Origin: Sinomonas mesophila | GTDB taxonomy: Bacteria; Actinomycetota; Actinomycetes; Actinomycetales; Micrococcaceae | DNA: 48,340 nucleotides | NCBI RefSeq assembly: GCF_001999765.1 | Contig: NZ_KV908333.1 | Coordinates: forward strand, 1-48,340 | Direction: 5' to 3' | Shown here: positions 39,009-45,464 of the stretch, piece by piece | Position numbering within the stretch: position 1 is the first letter of the stretch | Layout: each line of letters begins with the position of its first letter | Translations under genes and position numbers: made by a program | The notes under the pieces: generated by a model | Databases searched by the model: none | The model's input: only the letters and a program-made list of their open reading frames with translations | Told to the model about the DNA's origin: nothing

Positions 39009-40760
39009 ATGAACCCGTCCGACACCCACGCCACCTGGCACCGCTGCCCCGGGTGCCAGCAGCTCCACTACCTGCCGCGCGTGCGCCGCAGCCTCGGCGT
39101 CTGCCCGGGCTGCGGCCGGCACCACCGGCTGGGCTCGCGCGAGCGGCTCGACCTCCTCGCGGACCCCGGCAGCTTCGTCCCCGCCGAGGACCTCCCGGAG
39201 GTCCGCTCCGTGGACGTCCTCGGCTTCACCGACACCCGCCCCTACCCCGAACGGCTCGACGGGGCGCGGCGCAGGACCGGGCTCACGGACGCCGCCGTGT
39301 ACGGCACGGCGAGGATCGAGGGCCAGCCCGCCGTCGTCGTCGTCATGGACTTCGCCTTCATGGGCGGCTCGATGGGCAGCGCCGTCGGCGAGCTCGTGAC
39401 CCGGGCGGCCGAGAGTGCGCTCGAGAGCCGCCTGCCGCTGCTCGTCGTGTGCGCCTCGGGCGGGGCGCGCATGCAGGAGGGGCCGCTGTCCCTCATGCAG
39501 ATGGCCAAGACCGGGCAGGCCTTCGGCCGACTGCGCGAGGCAGGCATCCTGAGCGTGTGCCTCCTGACCGACCCGACCTACGGCGGGGTGACGGCCTCGT
39601 TCGCGATGCTCGGCGACCTCGTCGTCGCGGAACCCGGCGCGATGATTGGCTTCGCGGGGCCGGGGGTCATCCGGCAGACCATCGGGGAGGAGCTTCCGGA
39701 GGGGTTCCAGACCGCTGAGTTCCTCCTCGAGCACGGGATGCTCGACGCGGTGCTGCCGCGGTCCGAGGCGCGCGGCTTCCTCGGGCGGGTCTTCGGCGCA
39801 TGGCACCAGACGCACGGGTGGGACCGTGCAGTCGGTACGGCCGGCGCCCTCGGTGCGGTTGCCGCCGTCGTGCGCGACCCCTCGCGCCTGCCCCGGCAGG
39901 ACGCGGCGGCCACGGTCCGGCTCGCCCGCACCTCGGGCCGGCCCACGACCCTCGACTACCTGGCCCTCGCCTTCGACTCGTTCACGGAGTTCCACGGCGA
40001 CCGGCTCGGCCACGACAGCAAGGCCATCGTCGGCGGCCTCGCACTCCTCGAGGGCGTGCCTGTGATCGTGGTCGGCCACCAGAAGGGCCGGAGCACGAGG
40101 GAGTCCGTCCTGCGGAACTTCGGCATGCCCGAGCCGGACGGGTACCGGAAGGCGCTGCGCCTCATGAAGCTCGCCGTGACGTTCGGCGTTCCCGTCGTGA
40201 CGCTAATCGACACGCCCGGGGCGTACCCGGGGATCGACGCCGAGAAGCACGGCCAGGCCGTCGCGATCGCGGAGTCCATCCTCGAGGCGTCCCGGCTGCC
40301 CGTGCCCGTCGTCGCCTGCGTGACCGGCGAGGGCGGAAGCGGCGGGGCGCTCGCGCTCGCGGTCGCGGACCGCGTGCTCACGCTCGAGAACAGCTACTAC
40401 TCGGTCATCAGCCCCGAGGGCTGTGCGACGATCCTCTTCAACGACGCCGGCCAGGCCCATCGGGCCGCCGAGGCGCTGCGGCTCACGCCCGCGGATCTCC
40501 TCGACCTCGGCGTCGTGGACGCCGTGGTCCGCGAGCCCGACGGCGGGGCCCACCTCGACGCCGCCGCGACGGCCGAGCGGCTCCGTGCCGCGCTCGTCGA
40601 GCACCTCACGGAGCTCGTGCCCCTCGGCGCCGGGGAACTCGTCGAGCGGCGCCAGGGCCGCTTCCGGGCCTTCGGGGCCTTCGAGCCCTTCGAGGCGTTC
40701 GGTGATCAGGCCGCCGTCGTACCACTCAACCACCACACGATGGGAGCGCAGAGCGCATGA
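39009..40760 (+). CDS. Acetyl-CoA carboxylase carboxyltransferase, AccD-AccA fusion
   Basis: A 583-residue fusion. The N-terminal zinc ribbon has Cys13/16/32/35 (CPGC...CPGC), typical of AccD. An AccD crotonase-type domain (about 70-290) has CASGGARMQEG. An AccA-type domain (about 310-560) has FTEFHGDRLG and DTPGAYPGIDAEKHGQ, and GEGGSGGALALAVADRV. It moves CO2 from carboxybiotin to acetyl-CoA to give malonyl-CoA. Unlike the usual actinobacterial AccD (acyl-CoA carboxylases with one beta subunit), this is the bacterial AccA/AccD type. The stop overlaps the accB start (ATGA). GAAAGG precedes the ATG at 39009. Its place beside the KS genes indicates dedicated malonyl-CoA supply. Confidence 0.92.
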   Translation: MNPSDTHATWHRCPGCQQLHYLPRVRRSLGVCPGCGRHHRLGSRERLDLLADPGSFVPAEDLPEVRSVDVLGFTDTRPYPERLDGARRRTGLTDAAVYGTARIEGQPAVVVVMDFAFMGGSMGSAVGELVTRAAESALESRLPLLVVCASGGARMQEGPLSLMQMAKTGQAFGRLREAGILSVCLLTDPTYGGVTASFAMLGDLVVAEPGAMIGFAGPGVIRQTIGEELPEGFQTAEFLLEHGMLDAVLPRSEARGFLGRVFGAWHQTHGWDRAVGTAGALGAVAAVVRDPSRLPRQDAAATVRLARTSGRPTTLDYLALAFDSFTEFHGDRLGHDSKAIVGGLALLEGVPVIVVGHQKGRSTRESVLRNFGMPEPDGYRKALRLMKLAVTFGVPVVTLIDTPGAYPGIDAEKHGQAVAIAESILEASRLPVPVVACVTGEGGSGGALALAVADRVLTLENSYYSVISPEGCATILFNDAGQAHRAAEALRLTPADLLDLGVVDAVVREPDGGAHLDAAATAERLRAALVEHLTELVPLGAGELVERRQGRFRAFGAFEPFEAFGDQAAVVPLNHHTMGAQSA

Positions 40761-41266
40761 CCACGAGCGACACCGACGCGACACCGGCCGCCGACATCGC
40801 GGCTGCCGCGATCCTCCTGCGCGAGGCCCTCGCCATCGCGGACTCCTCCGGGCGCACGCCGGCCCGCATCGCCCTTGCTGTGGGCGGGGCGTCGGTCGAG
40901 GTCGACTGGAGCCAGACCCCGGCGGCGGCCGCGCCGCAGCCCCTCGCCCTGACGGGCGCGCCGTCCGCCGTCGTCCCGGCCGCCGGGGCGGACGACGGCG
41001 GGGCGATGCCCGGCATCGCCGTCGAGTCGCCGCTCGTGGGCACGTTCTACCGGGCGCCCTCGCCCGAGGCGGACCCCTTCGTGTCCGTGGGGGACGTCGT
41101 CGAGGAGGGCCAGACCATCGCGATCGTCGAGGCCATGAAGCTCATGAACACGATCACGGCCCCCGAGCGCGGGCGCATCTCCGCGATCCTGCCCGAGGAC
41201 GGGGACCGGGTCGAGTTCGGCCAGCCGCTCGTGAGGCTCGTGCCGCTCGGGACGGACGCGGCATGA
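40757..41266 (+). CDS. accB: Biotin carboxyl carrier protein
   Basis: A 169-residue BCCP. The N-terminal half is helical and Ala/Pro-rich. The C-terminal biotinyl domain has SPLVGTFYRAPSPEADPFV and the VEAMKLMN motif, with Lys128 as the biotin site, typical of AccB. It shuttles carboxybiotin between AccC and the carboxyltransferase. Both ends overlap neighbours by four bases (ATGA). The length and the thumb segment (PSPEADPF) match AccB of the multi-subunit enzyme. Confidence 0.94.
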   Translation: MTTSDTDATPAADIAAAAILLREALAIADSSGRTPARIALAVGGASVEVDWSQTPAAAAPQPLALTGAPSAVVPAAGADDGGAMPGIAVESPLVGTFYRAPSPEADPFVSVGDVVEEGQTIAIVEAMKLMNTITAPERGRISAILPEDGDRVEFGQPLVRLVPLGTDAA

Positions 41267-42624
41267 GACGCGTACTCATCGCCAACCGCGGCGAGATCGC
41301 CCTGCGCATCATCCGTGCCTGCCGGGACCTCGGCCTCGAGACGGTCGTGGTGCACTCGACGCAGGACCGGGACACGAGGCCGGTGCGGATGGCGGACGCC
41401 GCCGTGTGCATCGGCCCGCCTGAGCCGGCCCGCAGCTACCTCTACACGCCCGCCGTCGTCGAGGCCGCCCTGGCCTCCAGGGCGGATGCCATGCACCCCG
41501 GGTACGGCTTCCTGTCCGAGGACGCCGACCTCGCCGCGGTGTGCCGCGAGAACGGTCTCACGTTCGTGGGCCCCTCCGCCGAGGCCATGGCCCGGGTCGC
41601 GGACAAGGCCGAGACGCGGGCCCTCATGACCGAGGCCGGCCTGCCCCTCCTGCCGGGGACGACGGCGGCCGTCCAGTCCGAGGCCGAGGCCTTCGCCGTG
41701 GCCGAGGAGATCGGCTTCCCGCTGATCCTCAAGGCCACCGCTGGCGGCGGCGGGCGGGGCATGACGGTCGTGCGGGGCAGGGAGCACCTCGCCAAAGCGT
41801 TCCGCGAGACCCGCACCCAAGCGAAGCTCGCCTTCAACGACGGCTCGCTCTACATCGAGCGGTACCTCGAGGGCGCGCGCCACATCGAGGTCCAGATCCT
41901 GTGCGACGCCCACGGCAACGGCGTCCACCTCGGGGAGCGCGACTGCTCCGTGCAGCGGCGCCACCAGAAGGTCCTCGAGGAGGCGCCCTCGCCCGCGCTC
42001 ACCCCGGCGATGAGGGACGACGTCGGCGCCCTCGCCGTGCGCGGCGCGCTCGCCGTCGGCTACCAGGGGGCTGGCACCATGGAGTTCCTGCTGGACGCCG
42101 AGGGCAGGTTCTGGTTCATGGAGATGAACGCCCGGATCCAGGTCGAGCACCCCGTGACCGAGATGGTCACCGGGATCGACCTCGTGGCCGCGCAGCTGCG
42201 GGTCGCGGCGGGGGAGCGGCTCTGGTTCGGGCAGGAGGACGTCAAGGTCACCGGCCACGCCATCGAATGCCGCATCAACGCCGAGGAGCCGCGCAGCGGC
42301 TTCGCCCCGCGGACGGGCACCGTCACGGACCTGGCCCTGCCGGCCGGGCCCTGGATCAGGGTCGACTCGCATCTCGAGGCCGGCACGCACGTGTCGCCGC
42401 ACTACGACGCGCTGCTGGCAAAGGTCGTCGCGTGGGGCGCGGACCGGGAGGAGTCCGCCCGGCGCATGCGGCGCGCGCTCGCGGAGCTCAGGGTCGAGGG
42501 CAGGGGGCTGGCGACGACGCGCGACCTCCACGAGGCCGTCCTCGGCGATGCCGAGTTCCTCGACGGGGGAGTGACGCTGGACTACCTGGGCCGCCGCCTC
42601 GACGACCTGGTGGCGACCGACTGA
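41263..42624 (+). CDS. accC: Biotin carboxylase subunit of acetyl-CoA carboxylase
   Basis: A 453-residue ATP-grasp enzyme that carboxylates biotin. It starts RRVLIANRGEIALRIIRACRD and carries the Gly-rich lid TAGGGGRGMTVV, the catalytic EMNARIQVEHPVTE and the C-terminal GVTLDYLGRRL. All expected landmarks are present and the length is normal. The ATG at 41263 overlaps the accB stop. A degenerate second copy of its last 110 bases lies 2.6 kb downstream. A strong family A palindrome 22 bases after the stop probably ends the operon. Confidence 0.95.
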   Translation: MRRVLIANRGEIALRIIRACRDLGLETVVVHSTQDRDTRPVRMADAAVCIGPPEPARSYLYTPAVVEAALASRADAMHPGYGFLSEDADLAAVCRENGLTFVGPSAEAMARVADKAETRALMTEAGLPLLPGTTAAVQSEAEAFAVAEEIGFPLILKATAGGGGRGMTVVRGREHLAKAFRETRTQAKLAFNDGSLYIERYLEGARHIEVQILCDAHGNGVHLGERDCSVQRRHQKVLEEAPSPALTPAMRDDVGALAVRGALAVGYQGAGTMEFLLDAEGRFWFMEMNARIQVEHPVTEMVTGIDLVAAQLRVAAGERLWFGQEDVKVTGHAIECRINAEEPRSGFAPRTGTVTDLALPAGPWIRVDSHLEAGTHVSPHYDALLAKVVAWGADREESARRMRRALAELRVEGRGLATTRDLHEAVLGDAEFLDGGVTLDYLGRRLDDLVATD

Positions 42625-42645
42625 CGCGGGGTGCGCCCCAGTTCT

Positions 42646-42708
42646 CAACCCCGCATCGCAACACGCTGTCATGGCTCCGCCATGACAGCGTGTTGCGATG
42701 CGGGGTTG
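42646..42708. repeat. Family A palindrome / terminator after accC
   Basis: 29-base perfect arms (42646-42674 and 42680-42708) around a five-base loop. The arms share CGCATCGCAACACGC with the element after glmM. It follows the biosynthetic operon and precedes the immunity-gene region. Confidence 0.8.
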
Positions 42709-42728
42709 CAACATAAGGTGCAGTTGTC

Positions 42729-43094
42729 ATGCCGTGCGGACGGCAGCGCAGATCGTTTCGGGAAGGCCCCAAATTGCCCGGCACTCTTGACTTTCGCCTC
42801 CAAGTGCTGCTCTCCTTCCAGCGAGCACTCTGGGATATGGTGACGCCGCCCCTGCGGGGCGTCGCGATTCGGCTTACCGAGCCGTTGATAGAGGCCAGAT
42901 TCATCTATGAACACCAGCCCACGGAGGACGAAATTCAGATTGTCGCTGAGGTCGAGACGTATGTCATCGCTGACTTCACGCCCCCGACGATCGCCAGCTT
43001 CAAGGCGGTTGGCGCATCGCTGCTGGCTCCTCGGGAGCTCATGACAGGGGAGGAGTGGGTTTATCTCCGCCATGAAGCCGGTATCGAGGCGTGA
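42729..43094 (+). CDS. Putative small immunity-type protein (CdiI-like)
   Basis: A 121-residue protein with base use unlike its high-GC neighbours. The conserved part runs from MVTPPLRGVAIRLTEP through VETYVIADFTPPTI to EEWVYLRHEA. The PLRGV start, an acidic ETxVIADF block and a terminal VYxRxE are features I associate with small toxin-immunity families (CdiI-type). The family assignment is tentative. AAGGTG lies upstream of the ATG at 42729. It begins an array of five or six small genes on one strand with separate ribosome sites. Confidence 0.5.
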   Translation: MPCGRQRRSFREGPKLPGTLDFRLQVLLSFQRALWDMVTPPLRGVAIRLTEPLIEARFIYEHQPTEDEIQIVAEVETYVIADFTPPTIASFKAVGASLLAPRELMTGEEWVYLRHEAGIEA

Positions 43095-43134
43095 CGACCA
43101 TCAGGTCAATGTAGGCATGCCTGTCAGGAATTGA

Positions 43135-43416
43135 GTGCTACTAGCCATGAAGAGAGAACTCGTACTGCCGCCGGACTTTGATGACTATGGCTGGGAGGTG
43201 GAATACAAGGGCGTGTTCTGGGGCGGCGCCGTGCGGGTCGACGACCGCCTGATCAATGTCATCTTCTACGCCCCCGTTCGTTTGCAGCAGGATATTGCTG
43301 CGGACCCTTCCGCTGGGCGCCTCTTCACGGAGAAGCATTTGCTTGTTGTCGCGAGAGTTACCCTTGAGAACATGCGGTGGGTGGTTGAGAACGCGCCAGA
43401 CGGATTCTTCGAATGA
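43135..43416 (+). CDS. Small hypothetical protein in the immunity array
   Basis: A 93-residue acidic protein (PDFDDYGWEVEYKGVFWGG, then INVIFYAPVRLQQDI). No membrane segment and no known domain. GTG 43135 has AGGAA nearby; ATG 43147 is an alternative. Size, base use and position between two immunity-type genes suggest another immunity protein, by context only. Confidence 0.55.
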   Translation: MLLAMKRELVLPPDFDDYGWEVEYKGVFWGGAVRVDDRLINVIFYAPVRLQQDIAADPSAGRLFTEKHLLVVARVTLENMRWVVENAPDGFFE

Positions 43417-43453
43417 TCGCGACCCGGCCAGCTGGCATCTCACTGAGGTAGAT

Positions 43454-43957
43454 ATGGCTAACGAATTCTTTGAAGATGACGAGTACTATACTGGCCCGCC
43501 GCTAACCCCTGACCTGGTTGACCGAGCTGAGCGTTCCCTCGGATTGCATCTTCCTCACGCGTATCTTGACCTCCTCCAACAGCGGAACGGAGGCGTTCCC
43601 CGCAAACGCTGCTATCCGACCCAGTTTCCGACTTCCTGGGCCCCCACTCACTTCGAGGTTTCAGCCGTGCTTGGACTCGGCGGTAGGTTGGGCGTCGACG
43701 CTGAAGAAGGACAGGGGAGTGCTGATCTGATCCGTGAATGGGGCTATCCAGATCTCGGAGTAGTCGTCTGCGACACCCCATCCAGAGGTCATGACACAGT
43801 GATGCTCGACTATACGGAATGCGGCAAGGATGGAGAACCTCGCGTCGTCTATGTCGACGAGGACCGGGTCCCTCGGGTCATCGCCTCGTCCTTTTCGGAC
43901 TTTCTCCAGACTCTTGTTACTTGCCCTGAAGTCGGACGATATGGCAGCACTGAGTAA
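43454..43957 (+). CDS. SMI1/KNR4 (SUKH) family protein
   Basis: A 167-residue protein with the SUKH start: PPLTPDLVDRAERSLGLHLPHAYLDLLQQRNGG, read here in parts, matches the hallmark of helix-turn with 'LPxxYxxLLxxxNGG'. The later part has WGYPDLGVVVCDTPSRGHD and VMLDYTECG, the usual SUKH beta strands. SUKH proteins are common immunity partners of polymorphic nuclease toxins. GAGGT lies five bases upstream of the ATG at 43454. No toxin gene is in the window. Confidence 0.8.
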   Translation: MANEFFEDDEYYTGPPLTPDLVDRAERSLGLHLPHAYLDLLQQRNGGVPRKRCYPTQFPTSWAPTHFEVSAVLGLGGRLGVDAEEGQGSADLIREWGYPDLGVVVCDTPSRGHDTVMLDYTECGKDGEPRVVYVDEDRVPRVIASSFSDFLQTLVTCPEVGRYGSTE

Positions 43958-44021
43958 TGCCGCCAACTGGGACGCGGTGGGCGGGAACCATCACGATGCA
44001 GATGGAATTCCGAGGTGATGA

Positions 44022-44336
44022 ATGGCCATTCTGCTCACAATTCACGTACAGAATCAGTTGCACGAAACGGTGAGAACCTTTGTGGAGCCGCCAGGGGAGC
44101 CCTTCCTGAAGTTCTGTCGCGCCGCGACTACTCTCGGGGTGCGATACGTCGACTTCATTTGGCCGTACGCGGACGCGATGTTGAACTTTTTCCAACTGGC
44201 GGCCTGGATGGAGGACTTTCCACGGGTTCTGGACTCCGATGTGCTCTCGCCTGAGGAGAGCGCGAGCTCCCGGAGGGTGCTTGAGGCGGCCAAGGAGGCT
44301 CACGCTATAGATGGCTACTTGTTCATCGAAGGCTGA
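44022..44336 (+). CDS. Small hypothetical protein in the immunity array
   Basis: A 104-residue protein, helical, with one weakly hydrophobic stretch (FIWPYADAMLNFFQLAAW) and a C-terminal EAAKEAHAIDGYLFIEG. No recognised family. GAGGTGAT precedes the ATG at 44022. The lower GC and gene context match its neighbours. It may be an immunity protein or an accessory of one. Confidence 0.5.
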   Translation: MAILLTIHVQNQLHETVRTFVEPPGEPFLKFCRAATTLGVRYVDFIWPYADAMLNFFQLAAWMEDFPRVLDSDVLSPEESASSRRVLEAAKEAHAIDGYLFIEG

Positions 44337-44407
44337 CATATGGACGACATTGGACGGAACTCATCAGGGAACGCACTGAATCTATCAGTGGCCCGGAGGG
44401 ATGTGGC

Positions 44408-44827
44408 GTGCTGGAGAGTGATCACAACCCCGATACTGTCGCTCGCGTCGCACAACACGCGATCGAGGTAGGCTTGGGCTACGAGGCGGTCGTGCTCGCC
44501 GATCGAACCGCTATGCCTGCCTGGCACTTGGAATTCCAAAGGCCGCTCGACCCGGACGACCAGGATCGTCAGCTTGGCCTTGATACCTATTGCGTGGTGC
44601 TGCCCACTGGGGCTACCGGCTACGGTTGCCTGGCTTCGGCGAGTGTTTCAGAGCAACGCCTTCGCTTGACCTTTCACGCCGATCAATTGACTGAGCTCGG
44701 GCTCACCGACCCAACGCTTGAGATCAAGCTCGCGCTCGAAGCAGCATCCCTCGAAGAGTTCGTGAATGGATTGCGGCAGGTGCTCGGTCAGCCACGCGGG
44801 CCGGCTCTAGGAGGCCTCCTGACGTGA
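44408..44827 (+). CDS. Imm10-family immunity protein
   Basis: A 139-residue protein. LEFQRPLDPDDQDRQLG, read with DTYCVV, TGYGCLASASVS and LRLTFHADQLTELGL, follows the Imm10 pattern of a beta-rich fold with a conserved D-Q-D/LGxDTYC core. Imm10 proteins neutralise polymorphic toxins. The start is a GTG at 44408 with GGAGGGA six bases upstream. The stop overlaps a possible downstream start (GTGA). It supports the view that the whole array consists of immunity genes. Confidence 0.75.
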   Translation: MLESDHNPDTVARVAQHAIEVGLGYEAVVLADRTAMPAWHLEFQRPLDPDDQDRQLGLDTYCVVLPTGATGYGCLASASVSEQRLRLTFHADQLTELGLTDPTLEIKLALEAASLEEFVNGLRQVLGQPRGPALGGLLT

Positions 44828-44931
44828 GACGGAAATGGCGCAACAAGCATGCGTGTTCTTTGCTCTCGGGGAAGCATGGTTCCGAGGCTGCTCCTCACAT
44901 ACCGCAAAGACTATTCAGGAGTGTGGGTGAC

Positions 44932-45099
44932 ATGACCAATTCAACGGGACAACTGACAAGGGTTGACCCGAGCTTTCCGTCCTCCTCAAACGAGTTCGAG
45001 CCGTGGGAACTGTCCGGACCTGACGGATTGCTTAGTGTCTCGTTGCCTGGGGCGAGATCTCCATCTGGGAATCTTGAAGACCGATCCGGACATCCCTGA
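44932..45099 (+). pseudogene. Truncated small gene at the edge of the array
   Basis: ATG 44932 with AGGAG upstream opens a frame of 55 codons (MTNSTGQLTRVD, then FEPWELSGPDGLLSVSLPG) that stops at 45099. About 20 bases later the accC-like fragment begins. The size and the abrupt end suggest a small immunity-type gene cut by the recombination that brought in the accC fragment, though a complete small protein cannot be excluded. A GTG at 44824 would extend it. Confidence 0.35.
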
Positions 45100-45121
45100 A
45101 TCGGGTGGCCTGCTCCACGGC

Positions 45122-45235
45122 CGCGACCTCCACGAGGCCGTCCTCGGCGATGCCGAGTTCCTCGACGGGGAGTGACCCTGACTACCTGGGCCGGCGCCTC
45201 GACGACCTGACCGTGGCCAACGGACGCGGGGTGAG
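45122..45235 (+). pseudogene. Degenerate duplicate of the accC 3' end
   Basis: From 45122 the sequence repeats accC from 42520: the first 49 bases are identical. Two one-base deletions and several changes follow, up to the common GGACGCGGGGTG-like end. The deletions shift the frame, so it cannot encode the AccC tail. It marks the right border of the immunity-gene segment. Confidence 0.8.
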
Positions 45236-45464
45236 CGGGCGGGGAAGGCCGGGCATGGCCGCCTACGCGTAGTTCTCCATGCCCGCGACATCCTGAAACA
45301 GGTACCCACTACTCGTGTGCGCTCAGGGCCGTCTCGGGTTCTATGGTGGCACGCCGTGCCATTGGATCTCCCGTGGGGGCCGCGGGCGGCGGCGTGTTCA
45401 CGTTGGCGGTCGCCGCCCGGGCGCTGGACGCCGGGTCGGGACGCTCGGACGAGAGGGTAGGGCC
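45236..45464. other. Spacer with a hairpin before the SBBP gene
   Basis: CGGGCATGG (45250-45258) pairs with CCATGCCCG (45277-45285) around an 18-base loop. No gene and no clear promoter is visible in the rest. GAGAGGG just before the next start is a ribosome site. Confidence 0.45.

Noticed and set aside
44340-44480. Short frame starting ATG 44340
   Set aside because: It overlaps the Imm10 gene in another frame, has no good ribosome site and ends early.
42625-45240. A mobile element with its own integrase or transposase
   Set aside because: No such gene or terminal inverted repeat is found; only the accC duplication suggests movement.
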